Counted from the stretch's first letter, positions 44,114 to 53,310 are shown. The stretch is 64,000 nucleotides of DNA from Siccirubricoccus phaeus (GCF_008360935.1 NZ_SRXO01000017.1:1-64000); one strand, 5' to 3'. A program made the numbers and translations. Notes: a model not told the origin generated them from the sequence alone.

Positions 44114-44838
44114 GGCTCGCCGCTCGCATCGTTGGCGACCTGCGCCAGTTGCTGGCGGCCGAGGTGCGCGCAGGCGAGCGCGCGGCGATGACGGCGATCC
44201 GCGCCGAGACCGAGCAGGTGAAGGCCGAGTTGCGCCGGCAGGTGACCAGCAGCTTTGGGGGCAACGCGCGGGGGATCGCCAATGCCTGGCGTTCGCTGGT
44301 GTTTCCCCGCTCAGGCCAGTCGCTGCGGCCGGCTGGGCTGATCTGGACCAAGGTGCCGAACGTCATCGACGCCTTCGAGCGCGGCGCACTGATCCGCGCC
44401 AAAGGCGGCCGCAAATATCTCGCCATCCCGACCGGCTTCAACGCAGCGCGGGGACGCCGAGGACGCGGTGAGAAGGGCCTGCGGGTGACGCCGGCGCAGA
44501 TGGTCGCCTCTGGCCAGGGTTTCCTCCGGCCGTTCCAGTCGGGCCGGGGCTTCGTCTGGTGCCTGCCGCTGCGCCAGGGGACACAGACCGGACGGCAGCG
44601 TCGCACCCGGCTCATCGCCGGCGGCCTCACCGAAATCGGCACCGGCAACCGCAAGGGCCGCGAGGCCTGGGCGCGTGGCATGCTCGCCCGCGGGATGGTG
44701 CCGATGTTCCTGCTGCTGCCGCAGGTGAAGCTGGCCAAGCGGCTGGACGTGAAGGGCGCCGCCGAGCGCGGGCTGCGCCGGCTGCCGGGGCGCTTCGTCG
44801 CGGCCTGGGAGCGCGAGAGCGGGAGGACGGCACCGTGA
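44110..44838 (+). CDS. DUF6441-type minor tail protein (gpZ-like)
   Basis: A 242-aa protein. The helical start RIVGDLRQLLAAEVRAGERA, then RRQVTSSFGGNARGIANAWRS and GQSLRPAGLIWTKVPNVIDAFERG, are typical of DUF6441. It probably joins or terminates the tail. Start GTG 44110. Confidence 0.72.
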   Translation: MRLAARIVGDLRQLLAAEVRAGERAAMTAIRAETEQVKAELRRQVTSSFGGNARGIANAWRSLVFPRSGQSLRPAGLIWTKVPNVIDAFERGALIRAKGGRKYLAIPTGFNAARGRRGRGEKGLRVTPAQMVASGQGFLRPFQSGRGFVWCLPLRQGTQTGRQRRTRLIAGGLTEIGTGNRKGREAWARGMLARGMVPMFLLLPQVKLAKRLDVKGAAERGLRRLPGRFVAAWERESGRTAP

Positions 44839-45281
44839 GCATGCGCGAGGCCGCGATCGCGGCGTTGCATAGCCGGCTGCAGACCGCGCTCGCCACCCAC
44901 AATCCCGCGCCCCTGGTCCTGCGCGGCGAGACCGCGCCGCAGCGCCTGCCACCGGGCGGCCTGGTGGTCATCCGCGACGGCGAGACGGTGGAGGAGACGG
45001 CGATCCTCTCACCGCTCGCCTGGGCGATCGAGCATCGCGCTGAGGTCGAGGTCACCGTCGGCGGCGCGACGCCGGCGGCGCGCACCATCCTTCTCGACGC
45101 CCTGCTGGTGGACATCGCCGTCGCGATCATCGCCGACCGCACGCTCAGTGGCGCGGTGGAGTGGGCGCAGCCCGGCGCGCCGGAGTTCGAGGATGTCGAG
45201 GTCGAGGGCGCCGCCGCGGCCCGCGCCGCCTCGGTCCCCGTCACGCTGTTCTTCACCGTCGTCGGCTCGCCGCTGGCCTGA
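44835..45281 (+). CDS. Tail terminator-like protein, 148 aa
   Basis: AAIAALHSRLQTALATHNP, then APQRLPPGGLVVIRDGET and SVPVTLFFTVVGSPLA are the style of gpU-type tail terminators that stop tube polymerisation. Start GTG 44835 (ATG 44841 possible) overlaps the DUF6441 stop. Confidence 0.6.
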   Translation: MSMREAAIAALHSRLQTALATHNPAPLVLRGETAPQRLPPGGLVVIRDGETVEETAILSPLAWAIEHRAEVEVTVGGATPAARTILLDALLVDIAVAIIADRTLSGAVEWAQPGAPEFEDVEVEGAAAARAASVPVTLFFTVVGSPLA

Positions 45282-45313
45282 CGCTCCCCTCCTGCTGATC
45301 CCGGAGATCTCCG

Positions 45314-46270
45314 ATGCCCCGTGCCATCGGCGCCAATTGCCGTCTGCTCATGATCCCCGAGGCGACCTACGGCACCGCGCCCGCGGGCGACTGGCTGCGC
45401 CTGCCGTTCCTGTCCTGCGACCTCGGCGCCGAGCAGCCGTTGCTCGATGCCGATGTCATCGGCGTCGGCAGCAGCCGCGATCCCGCCGCCCCCTTCCTCG
45501 ACACCGTCACCGTGCAGGGCCAGGCGGTGGTGCCGGTGGACCTCATCAACATCGGCCACTGGCTGCGCCTGTTGCTCGGCCCGCCGACCACCACCGGCAC
45601 CAGCCCGAACTTCATCCACAGCTTCGGATCCGGCGCGGCCGCGCTGCCGTCCAACAGCATCGAGATCGGCTATCCGGACGTGCCGAACTACGATCTCTGC
45701 ACTGGCGTGCGCGCCGACACCCTGGAGATCGATTTCTCGCCGACCGGCCCCGCCACCGCGACCTTCGGGCTGATGGGGCAGGGTTCGACGCGCGGCGCCT
45801 CAAGCTCCGGCGGCACCCCGACCAGCGCCGCCTACACGGCCTTCCACAAGGCGCAGGGGGCGATCAGCCGCAACGGCGCGGCGCTGGCGCAGGTGACCGG
45901 CGCGCGGCTGACCTACGCGAATGGGATGGAGATGGTTCGCACCATCCGCGCCGATCGGAAGGTGGAGGGCGTCGATCCCGGCATCGCGCGCGCCACCGGC
46001 CAGATCACCGCGCGCTTCGCCGACACCACGCTGCTGACCCAGGCGCAGAACAACGCGCCGGCGGAGTTCGCCTTCAGCTACACTATCGACGCGAGCCGTA
46101 GCCTCAGCTTCACGCTGCACGAGGTCTACCTGGCGCTCGCCAAGACGCCGATCGAGGGGCCGGGCGGCGTCGAGGCGAGCTTCGAGTTCCGCGCCGCCTA
46201 CAACGCGACCGTCACCCGCATGATGACGGCGGTGCTGAAGAACCAGCAGGCGGGGACGGAGTACGCGTGA
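45314..46270 (+). CDS. Phage tail tube protein
   Basis: A 318-aa protein. ANCRLLMIPEATYGTAPAGDWLRLPF, DLINIGHWLRLLLGPPTT, VTGARLTYANGMEMVRTIRADRKVEGVDPG and the C-terminal TVTRMMTAVLKNQQAG are in line with long tail tube proteins. It forms the stacked rings around the tape measure. Its usual downstream partner (the tail chaperone) is displaced 3.5 kb by the KaiC/kinase insertion. Confidence 0.8.
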   Translation: MPRAIGANCRLLMIPEATYGTAPAGDWLRLPFLSCDLGAEQPLLDADVIGVGSSRDPAAPFLDTVTVQGQAVVPVDLINIGHWLRLLLGPPTTTGTSPNFIHSFGSGAAALPSNSIEIGYPDVPNYDLCTGVRADTLEIDFSPTGPATATFGLMGQGSTRGASSSGGTPTSAAYTAFHKAQGAISRNGAALAQVTGARLTYANGMEMVRTIRADRKVEGVDPGIARATGQITARFADTTLLTQAQNNAPAEFAFSYTIDASRSLSFTLHEVYLALAKTPIEGPGGVEASFEFRAAYNATVTRMMTAVLKNQQAGTEYA

Positions 46271-46285
46271 ACTGCCGCACGCGCG

Positions 46286-47980
46286 TCACTCGCCCTGCAA
46301 GCCAAGCGCGTTACGTGTCGCGGCGGCGAGTTCCTCCAAGCGGTACGGCTTCGGGAGCACGACAATGCCCTCAGCCTCGGCATCGTACCTGGATGCCTCG
46401 ACATGAGCCGTCGTCAGCAGGATCGGCAGCTCGGGGCGACGCCGCTTCACTTCGCGGGCAAGATCCACACCGCTCATGCCGCCTGGCATCATCACATCGG
46501 AGAAGACCAGATCGACTGCGCGGCCGTTTGCCAAGGCGCCCAGCGCCGCCGCCGCGCTTGACGCCCGCGTCGACTCCAGACCGAGTTGCCCGAGCATCTC
46601 GATGACGAGCGCTGCGACCTCATCATCATCCTCGACGAGGAGGACATGGCCGCTCCGCGCATCGGCATGGCCTTCCACTCCGGCATCGACGACGGAGCGC
46701 CTACTCGCAACAGGTGCCGCGCCAACCGATCGCTGGAGAAGCAATGCGATCCTCGTGCCACGTCCGACGGCGGTCTCAATCCGGACGCCCCCACCGGATT
46801 GCCTCGCGAAGCCATACACCTGGGCAAGGCCCAAGCCGGAACCCTTGCCGATATCCTTTGTCGTGAAGAAGGGCTCGAAGGCACGTGAGACGACCTCGGG
46901 TGGCATCCCGGTTCCAGAGTCGATAACGGACAGCCGCACGAAGTCACCCCGAAGATCATCGTCGATCAGGCCAGGAAGGTTCTCGGCCCGGATGGTGATG
47001 GTGCCACCCGCGGGCATCGCGTCCCGGGCATTCACGGACAGGTTCAGGATGGCCAGCTCGAGCTCGCCAGGATCGACGGCGACCGGCCATAGGTCCCTGG
47101 CAAAGTCGAGCGTCACGTCGACGTCGCCCCGCAGGCTGCGGTCCAACAGCTCGCGCATGTCCCCAACCTGCCGCGCGAGGTCAAGGGGCTCGGGCCGAAG
47201 CGGTTGGCGACGCGAGAAGGCGAGGAGCTGGCGCGTCAGCGTCGCACCGCGTCCGGCCGCCTGCCGCATGCCATCCAGAAGACGTTGGCGCCGCACCGGA
47301 TCGGTCTGGCGATCGAGCATGTCGAGACCACCGGCAATCACCATCAAGAGATTGTTGAAGTCATGCGCCACGCCGCCGGTCAGCTGCCCGACGGCTTCGA
47401 GCTTCTGCGCGTGCCGAAGCGATTCCTCCACGCGCGCACGCTCGGCCATCTGCGCCTGCAGTTCGCGGTTTGCCACCTCCAGCTCGCGTGTACGCGCGGC
47501 CACCAGATCCTCAAGCTCGCGTGCGGCCCGGTCCCGCTCGGCGAGATGCTCACGGACCTCGTATTGCCTCCGTCGCGCGCGCAGCGCGGCCTGGACGGTG
47601 CTTGTCAGCGTGATGGCCTGCACCGGGCGCTCAAGGAGCGAGACATTCCTGAGGGCTGCAACCAGCTTTCCACGCCACGCCATGACCACGGGATGCTCGC
47701 GACGGCCGGTCAACATCACAAACGGCATGTCCGACCAGGGCGGCTGTCCCTCAACCCAGCCTACCAGGGGTTCGATAGGCTGGTTGAGCAACGCCTCCTC
47801 GGCGATGAAGGCGGCGTCGGCCCCAGCCTCAAGCCCGGCGACAAGCTCCGTCAGATCGGCGCAGATGCGGGCCGATACGGCCGAACGGCGCAGCAGTTCA
47901 GCCGAGGCCGGGCCGTCCCGGCCCGTTGGCGCGAGAACGAGGACCTCGGCCCATCCTGGGTTAGTTCTCGCCGGAGTCAT
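46286..47980 (-). CDS. Hybrid histidine kinase with C-terminal receiver
   Basis: A 564-aa soluble signalling protein. Residues 10-135 are a receiver-like domain without the usual Asp pocket. Then a coiled coil; HisKA with His near 204 in GGVAHDFNNLLMVIAGG; the ATPase with NARDAMPAGGTI and KGSGLGLAQVYG; and a full receiver (LLVEDDDEV, FSDVMMPG with Asp near 493, LPKPYRLEEL). Its start overlaps the end of the KaiC gene by 20 bp, so the two are coupled. It is convergent to the tail tube gene, 15 bp away. Confidence 0.9.
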   Translation of the reverse strand: MTPARTNPGWAEVLVLAPTGRDGPASAELLRRSAVSARICADLTELVAGLEAGADAAFIAEEALLNQPIEPLVGWVEGQPPWSDMPFVMLTGRREHPVVMAWRGKLVAALRNVSLLERPVQAITLTSTVQAALRARRRQYEVREHLAERDRAARELEDLVAARTRELEVANRELQAQMAERARVEESLRHAQKLEAVGQLTGGVAHDFNNLLMVIAGGLDMLDRQTDPVRRQRLLDGMRQAAGRGATLTRQLLAFSRRQPLRPEPLDLARQVGDMRELLDRSLRGDVDVTLDFARDLWPVAVDPGELELAILNLSVNARDAMPAGGTITIRAENLPGLIDDDLRGDFVRLSVIDSGTGMPPEVVSRAFEPFFTTKDIGKGSGLGLAQVYGFARQSGGGVRIETAVGRGTRIALLLQRSVGAAPVASRRSVVDAGVEGHADARSGHVLLVEDDDEVAALVIEMLGQLGLESTRASSAAAALGALANGRAVDLVFSDVMMPGGMSGVDLAREVKRRRPELPILLTTAHVEASRYDAEAEGIVVLPKPYRLEELAAATRNALGLQGE

Positions 47981-49487
47981 CGTCGGCCAGGAGCGGGGAG
48001 CTGGTGCCTGTGTACTGCGGCGTGCCGGTGAAGACGCCGCTGAAGTCCTTCAATGGCGGTCCGATTGCCAAGCCACGCGGACTGAGTCGAAATTCGCGGA
48101 TGGTCTGCTCGTGGCCGCCGCTGCGCTTCTTCACCACGGAGAGGGCACGACGCACCGTGCCCTCGAATTCGAAGTAGCGCAGCATCAGGACCGAGTCGCT
48201 GAGATAGCTGAGGTCGATCGGTGTCTGCATCGGCCCGACCAGACCGTGCTGGGCCAGCACAAGGATCGACAGCACGCCCAACTGGTTCAGGTAACTCAGG
48301 AGCTCGTGCATCTGCAGGACGAGGAAGCGCTCGTCAGGCATCGCACTGAGATAGCCGTTGAGGCTGTCGATGATGACGACCCGGGCGTCATCCACCTCGA
48401 CGGCGTTCCTGACCAGGCTGGTAAACTCGCCCGGCGAGAGCTCGGCGGGATCGACCTGCTGTATCCGGATGAGTCCAGCGTCCATTGCGGGTTGAAGCTG
48501 CAGCCCCAACGAGGCGGCACGGGCGGAGATGGTGCCCTGCCCCTCGTCGAAGGCGTAGATGACCGAGCGCTCGCCACGCTCCGCGGCAGCGATGGCGTAG
48601 CTCAGCGCGAGCGAGGACTTGCCGACGCCGGCCGCGCCAAGCAGGAGGGCACTGGTCCCCCGCTCGAGGCCACCGCCGACCATGGCGTCGAGCCCTTCGT
48701 GGCCGCTCGACACCACACCGCCGTCGAAGCTGCGGTGATGTTCGGATGCGACCAGCCGCGGGTAGATCTCGATGCCACCGGTCTTGATGGTGAAATCGTG
48801 GTAGCCGCCGCGGAACGGCATGCCGCGCATCTTGACGACACGAAGCCGCCGGCGCTCTCCGCCATAGTCCACGGCGATCTGCTCCAGGTGGATGACTCCA
48901 TGCGCGATCGAGTGCAGCTGGAGGTCGTCGCCCTGTGACGACATGTCGTCGAGCATCAGGACTGTGCAGGCGCGGCTGGTGAAGAAGTGCTTCAGCGCCA
49001 GGATCTGACGACGGTAGCGTAGCGAGTTCTGCGCCAGCAGCCGCATCTCGGAGAGGCTGTCGAAGACGATCCGCGACGGGTTCAGGGCGGTCACCCGGTC
49101 GAAGACCATCTGCGTCGTCTCGCTGAGCTCCATCTCGGCGGGGTGAAAGACCGTCAGCTCGCGGCTGGGGTCGAGACTGGCTTCCGGCGGCACGAGTTCG
49201 AATACCGCGATGCCGTCGAGCGACCAGCCATGCCGCTTCGCGACGAGGCGCAGCTCGCGTTCCGTCTCCGACAGGGAGATATAGAGCGTGGTCTCGCCCC
49301 GGCGGGCGCCCTCTAGCAGGAACTGGAGGGCGAGCGTCGTCTTGCCGGTGCCGGGCCGCCCCTCGCAGAGGTAAAGCCGGTCTGCATCGAGGCCGCCGCC
49401 AAGGATGTTGTCAAGGCCCTCGCTGCCGGTGGAGATCCGCGGGGGATCCACATCCTCCGCCTTTGGGTCTTTGCTCGGCTCTCCCAC
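47961..49487 (-). CDS. kaiC: KaiC-like double RecA ATPase
   Basis: A 508-aa protein with two KaiC/RecA domains. CI has GRPGTGKTT at residues 43-51 and IVFDSLSEMRLLAQN; CII has GAAGVGKSS near 282 and VVIIDSLNGYLSAMPDERFLV, and ends KKRSGGHEQTIREFRLSPRGLAIGPP. KaiC-like proteins without KaiA/B are common in proteobacteria beside histidine kinases and signal in stress or light pathways. Start GTG 49487 with AGGGAAGG upstream. It is out of place in a phage tail operon. Confidence 0.9.
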   Translation of the reverse strand: MGEPSKDPKAEDVDPPRISTGSEGLDNILGGGLDADRLYLCEGRPGTGKTTLALQFLLEGARRGETTLYISLSETERELRLVAKRHGWSLDGIAVFELVPPEASLDPSRELTVFHPAEMELSETTQMVFDRVTALNPSRIVFDSLSEMRLLAQNSLRYRRQILALKHFFTSRACTVLMLDDMSSQGDDLQLHSIAHGVIHLEQIAVDYGGERRRLRVVKMRGMPFRGGYHDFTIKTGGIEIYPRLVASEHHRSFDGGVVSSGHEGLDAMVGGGLERGTSALLLGAAGVGKSSLALSYAIAAAERGERSVIYAFDEGQGTISARAASLGLQLQPAMDAGLIRIQQVDPAELSPGEFTSLVRNAVEVDDARVVIIDSLNGYLSAMPDERFLVLQMHELLSYLNQLGVLSILVLAQHGLVGPMQTPIDLSYLSDSVLMLRYFEFEGTVRRALSVVKKRSGGHEQTIREFRLSPRGLAIGPPLKDFSGVFTGTPQYTGTSSPLLADDDSGEN

Positions 49488-49590
49488 GCCTTCCCTCTCA
49501 TCTCAAGAACATTGGTCAACGCCGTCGCGAGCGGCCGAACGGGCGCGCACGACCGCAGCCTGAGTTTCCGCAAAGGCTTCCCGACCTCGA

Positions 49591-49615
49591 AACGCTATCG
49601 CTGGCCAGGGTTTCC
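49591..49615 (-). promoter_or_regulatory. Possible EcfG-type stress promoter for kaiC
   Basis: On the minus strand GGAAA-N16-CGTT lies about 100 bp before the kaiC GTG. The EcfG consensus is GGAAC-N16/17-CGTT, so there is one mismatch. It would place KaiC and kinase under the alphaproteobacterial general stress sigma factor. Confidence 0.3.
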
Positions 49616-49756
49616 GGTGAAGCAATCACAGGTTGAGGCACGCGCGGAGCAGCGCTCAGTCGTAGCGCGACAGATAACGTCCTCCAGTCGCGCCGGCTGC
49701 GCCGATCTTTTCGAGCGTCGGCCGTTCGTACCCCCACCCTCTCACATGAGGCTTGC

Positions 49757-50134
49757 ATGCTCACCCTCGACCTCCCGGCCGAGCCGTACTGGCTCGACCT
49801 GCCGCGCGGCGTGCGCGTCGAAATTCGCCCGGTGACGACGGCGGTGATGGCCGCGGCGCAGGCCGCCGCCGCGCGCCGCCTCGCCGCCATCCGGATTGCG
49901 GATCCTGATCTCGACCCTGACATGTTGCGCGGCCTGTCCTTCGCCTTCCTGGTCAAGGCGCTCGCCCGCCACGCCGTCACCGCCTGGGAGGGCGTCGGCG
50001 ATGCCGCCGGCAAGCCGCTGCCGCTATCGCCTGAGGCGGTCGAGTGGCTGATGGATCTCGACGATATCGCCGCCGCCTTCTGGGATCGTGCGACGGCGCC
50101 GGTTGCCGCGGTGGCCGCCGAGGGAAACGGCTGA
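49757..50134 (+). CDS. Tail assembly chaperone gpG-like
   Basis: A 125-aa protein: LPAEPYWLDLPRGVRVEIRPVTTAVMAAAQAAAARR and AFLVKALARHAVTAWEGVG are typical of tail chaperone N-terminal parts. A canonical slippery heptamer in its last codons leads to a longer product. ATG 49757 has ATGAGG upstream. Confidence 0.8.
   Translation: MLTLDLPAEPYWLDLPRGVRVEIRPVTTAVMAAAQAAAARRLAAIRIADPDLDPDMLRGLSFAFLVKALARHAVTAWEGVGDAAGKPLPLSPEAVEWLMDLDDIAAAFWDRATAPVAAVAAEGNG
50122..50128 (+). promoter_or_regulatory. -1 ribosomal frameshift site G GGA AAC
   Basis: The heptamer G GGA AAC stands in the reading phase of the gpG-like gene, two codons before its stop (TGA 50132-50134). Phage lambda uses G GGA AAG at the same place in G/GT. 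After the slip, reading continues in the -1 frame as CGG CTG AGG GCC. Confidence 0.75.
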
Positions 50135-50448
50135 GGGCCCGCGCCGCCTGGCACTTTGGCCGCGGGCCCGAGTACTGCCGTGGCTGCGCTGCCCTCGGCC
50201 GCGATTGCACCGCCGCCTGCCCCTACGCCGCGCACGCCCCCACCAGCCTTGAGGGCCACGCTTGCTGGTCCGCCGGCACGGCCTGCGCCGAGGCGAGCAT
50301 GGCTGGTCTGACGCTCGACATCGCTGGCGCGCTCGCCGCGGCGCGCGAGTTCAGTGCCACGGGCTGGGCTGCCGCCGAGTTGCTGCTCGCCATCCGCATC
50401 GGCATGACCGAGGGCGCCACCGCCCGCCGCGAGGGGGAGACGACCTGA
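50128..50448 (+). CDS. gpT-like C-terminal part of the tail chaperone (frameshift product)
   Basis: This frame has no ATG, GTG or TTG near its beginning but is open into the slippery site, as in lambda GT. It adds 106 residues including WHFGRGPEYCRGCAALGRDCTAACPYAA, a Cys-rich piece, and SMAGLTLDIAGALAAAREFSATGW. The joined product would be 230 aa. It precedes the tape measure gene by one base, as T does in lambda. Confidence 0.75.
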   Translation, partial: RLRARAAWHFGRGPEYCRGCAALGRDCTAACPYAAHAPTSLEGHACWSAGTACAEASMAGLTLDIAGALAAAREFSATGWAAAELLLAIRIGMTEGATARREGETT

Positions 50449-50449
50449 C

Positions 50450-52618
50450 ATGGCCGACGCCACCCGCCGCGTCTCGGTCCGCCTCTCGCTGGACGATGCC
50501 GCCCGGGTCAAGGCCGGCCTGCGCGAGGTCGGCGAGGCCGGCCAGCGCTCGCTGGACCAGATCAAGGGCGGAGCCGAGCGCGCCTCCCGCTCGCTCGAGC
50601 TGCTCGACTTCGCCACGCGCGGCCTGCAGGTGGCTGGCGTCGCGGTCGCCGCGCGCGCCCTGCTGCAGGCGGGCGACGCGCTCACGCAGGGCCTGTCGCG
50701 CCTGCAGAACGCCACCGGCTCGGTCGAGCGGGCCGGCCAGGTCTACGAGGCGCTCTATCGCAACGCGCTTTCCACCGGCGTCGCCGTCTCCGAGAGCGTC
50801 GACGCCTTCCAGCGCTTTGCGATCGCCGCCCGCGAGATCGGCGCCACCTCCGACCAGGTGGTCCGCCTGGTCGGCGGCCTGCAGCGCGTCGCCATCGTCT
50901 CCGGCGCTTCGACCCAGGAAATCTCTTCCGCCACGCTCCAGCTGGCCCAGGCACTGGCCTCGGGCGTGCTGCAGGGTGACGAGCTGCGCTCCATCCTGGA
51001 GGCCATGCCGCTGCTGGCCGAGGGGCTGGCCAAGGAACTCGGCGTCTCCATCGGCGAGCTGCGGCAGATGGGCTCCGAGGGCAAGCTCACCGCGGAGCGC
51101 GTCTTCCCCGCGCTGCTGCGCGCCACCGAACGGCTCGGCGCCGAGCTCGACCGCGCGCCGCTCTCCCTCGGCCGCGCCTTCGGTCAGCTGACGGCGGCCA
51201 CCGAGAACTTCCTCGGCCAGCTCGACCGCGCCATCGGCCTCTCCAACGCGCTGGCCCGCGCGCTCTCGGCCGCGGCGCGCGCGGTGGACAGCGTCCGCCA
51301 GGGTGCCGGCCTGCGCAGCGAGGAGGAGCGCCTCGCCGGCCTCCGCCGCCAGGCCGAGGCGCTGTCAGCCCAGATCGGCCGGCTGGAGAGCGAGCAGGAC
51401 GGCCGCGACAGCCTGCGCGCGCCGGTCCGCCGCGGCAGCATCCGTCCCGGCCTGGTCGGCGCCGCCGAGCGGCAGGCCGGCGTCGACAGCCGGGCGCGGC
51501 TGGAGGAGCTGCGGCGGGACTACTTCGCCACCCTTGCCGAGATCGACACCGCCGAGCGGGAGTCGCTCAACCGCCGCCTCGAGGAGCAGGAGCGCGCCGG
51601 CCAGGCCGCGGCCGACGCCCGCCGGCGCCGCGCCACGCAGGACGTCCAGGAGCTCACCCGGGACCTCGACGACCGCTTCCGGATCAACCGCGACTACGAG
51701 GAGCGCGTCCGGCGGCTCCGCGAGGCAGAGGCGGCCGGCGCCGTCACCGCCGCGGAGCGCACCCGCCTCGAGACCCTGGCGCTGCAGGAGCGCGACGCGG
51801 CGCTGCGCCGGCTGGAGCCGCGCATCGCCGCCGCGCGCCGCGCCAGCACCGAGGGGGCGCGGGAGGCACGCGACGCCGAGCGGCAGCTCAACGACCTGCT
51901 GCGCGAGCGCGAGCGGCTGATCCAGGACAACGAGACCGCCTACGAGCGCTACCAGCGCCGGATGGAGCGGCTGTCCGACCTGGTGCAGCGGTCGGAGCGG
52001 ATCGGCCGGCCGGTGCCGGACGCCACTGTGCAGCGCGAGGCCGAGCGCGCCATGGAGGATTTGGAGAAGGCGGAGGAACGGCTGCAGCGCGGCGCCGAGC
52101 GGACCTCGGACACCGTGCGCGAACTCGGGCTCAGCTTCAGCAGCGCCTTCGAGGACGCGATCGTGCGTGGTGAGAAGCTGTCGAAGGTGATGCAGGGCCT
52201 GCTGCAGGACATCGCGCGGGTCATCGCCCGCCGAACCATCACCGAGCCGCTCGGCAACGCGATGTCCTCGGCCCTGTCCGGCGTCTCGTTCGACGGCATG
52301 TTCAGCGGCATCGGCTCCTGGCTCGGCGGGCTGTTCCGCGCCGACGGCGGGCCGGTCGCGGCCGGGCAGCCCTACATCGTCGGCGAGCGCGGCCCCGAGT
52401 GGTTCGTGCCCGACCGGGCCGGCACCGTGCTGCCGAACGGCGTGGCGCCGGGCGGGCCGGTCATCCAGCAGACCATCAACATCGATGCGCGCGGGGCGGA
52501 CGCCGGCGTCGAGGCGCGGCTGAGGCTGCTCGCCGGGCAGATCGCCCGCCAGGCCTCGGCGATGACGCTGGACGCCATCCGCCGCGGTGGGTCGGCCTAC
52601 GAGACGGTGCGGGGGTAG
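50450..52618 (+). CDS. Tape measure protein
   Basis: A 722-aa protein. The N-terminal tape-measure domain (GLREVGEAGQRSLDQIKGGAERASRSLE, SVDAFQRFAIAAREIGA, ATLQLAQALASGVLQGDELRSILEAMPLL) is followed by long coiled coils (residues 300-560), a hydrophobic stretch and a Gly-rich C-terminus (SGVSFDGMFSGIGSWLGGLFRA) that includes DGGPVAAGQPYIVGERGPEWFVP. It sets tail length, here for a tail of roughly 100 nm by the usual residues-to-length ratio. It directly follows the chaperone. Confidence 0.9.
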   Translation: MADATRRVSVRLSLDDAARVKAGLREVGEAGQRSLDQIKGGAERASRSLELLDFATRGLQVAGVAVAARALLQAGDALTQGLSRLQNATGSVERAGQVYEALYRNALSTGVAVSESVDAFQRFAIAAREIGATSDQVVRLVGGLQRVAIVSGASTQEISSATLQLAQALASGVLQGDELRSILEAMPLLAEGLAKELGVSIGELRQMGSEGKLTAERVFPALLRATERLGAELDRAPLSLGRAFGQLTAATENFLGQLDRAIGLSNALARALSAAARAVDSVRQGAGLRSEEERLAGLRRQAEALSAQIGRLESEQDGRDSLRAPVRRGSIRPGLVGAAERQAGVDSRARLEELRRDYFATLAEIDTAERESLNRRLEEQERAGQAAADARRRRATQDVQELTRDLDDRFRINRDYEERVRRLREAEAAGAVTAAERTRLETLALQERDAALRRLEPRIAAARRASTEGAREARDAERQLNDLLRERERLIQDNETAYERYQRRMERLSDLVQRSERIGRPVPDATVQREAERAMEDLEKAEERLQRGAERTSDTVRELGLSFSSAFEDAIVRGEKLSKVMQGLLQDIARVIARRTITEPLGNAMSSALSGVSFDGMFSGIGSWLGGLFRADGGPVAAGQPYIVGERGPEWFVPDRAGTVLPNGVAPGGPVIQQTINIDARGADAGVEARLRLLAGQIARQASAMTLDAIRRGGSAYETVRG

Positions 52619-52623
52619 CGGCG

Positions 52624-53310
52624 ATGGTCGAATACGCCTGGCCGGAGGCGCTGCGGCCCTCGCGGCTGAGCTTCTACCTGCAGCACAACACGCTCCGCTT
52701 CGTCTCGCCGGTCACCCGCGCCACCCAGGTGATGCGGCGCGAGGGCGCGCGCTGGGTGGCGGAGGCGAGCTTCGACCCGCTGAGCCCAGCCCGCGCCGGC
52801 CTGCTGGAGGGGCTGCTGGCGGCGCTCGCCGGCTCGCTGAACACGGTGCGCATCTGGGACTGGCGGCGCGAGTACCGCACCGGCGATCCCCGCAGCCAGG
52901 GCCAGGTGCCCGCAGGCCCGTACAGCTTCTCGGACGCCACGCTCTTCACCGACGGCACCGGCCTGGTGGTGGGCAGTGGTAGCCCGGCGCTGGCGGCCGG
53001 GGCGCCGCGCGGGGCGCTGTCGATCCAGACCGCGGGCTGGTGGCCCGGCGCGGTCGCGGTCGGGGCCGGCGACTACCTCGGCCTCGGCGGCCGGCTCTAC
53101 ATGGCGACCGAGGCGGTGACCGCCTCCGGCGCCGGCACCGCCACCATCCCGATCGGCCCGCCGCTGCGCGCCGCGGCCTCCATCGCCGAGCCCCTGGTGC
53201 TCACCCGGCCCACCGTCGCCATGCGCCTGGTGTCCGACGACGAGGCGGCCAATCCCACGCGGCCCGGCCGCTTCACCGCGATCACGATCCGCCTCGAGGA
53301 GGCGCTGTAG
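52624..53310 (+). CDS. Minor tail protein (distal tail region), 228 aa
   Basis: Beta-rich product with WPEALRPSRLSFYLQHNTLRF, SLNTVRIWDWRREYRTGDPR, then GDYLGLGGRLYMATEAVTAS and FTAITIRLEEAL. Placed after the tape measure where distal-tail proteins lie. Family not recognised with confidence. Confidence 0.62.
   Translation: MVEYAWPEALRPSRLSFYLQHNTLRFVSPVTRATQVMRREGARWVAEASFDPLSPARAGLLEGLLAALAGSLNTVRIWDWRREYRTGDPRSQGQVPAGPYSFSDATLFTDGTGLVVGSGSPALAAGAPRGALSIQTAGWWPGAVAVGAGDYLGLGGRLYMATEAVTASGAGTATIPIGPPLRAAASIAEPLVLTRPTVAMRLVSDDEAANPTRPGRFTAITIRLEEAL

Noticed and set aside
46476-48938. Open frame of 820 codons on the plus strand
   Set aside because: Antisense to the clear KaiC and hybrid kinase genes; Ser/Arg-rich without any recognisable motif.
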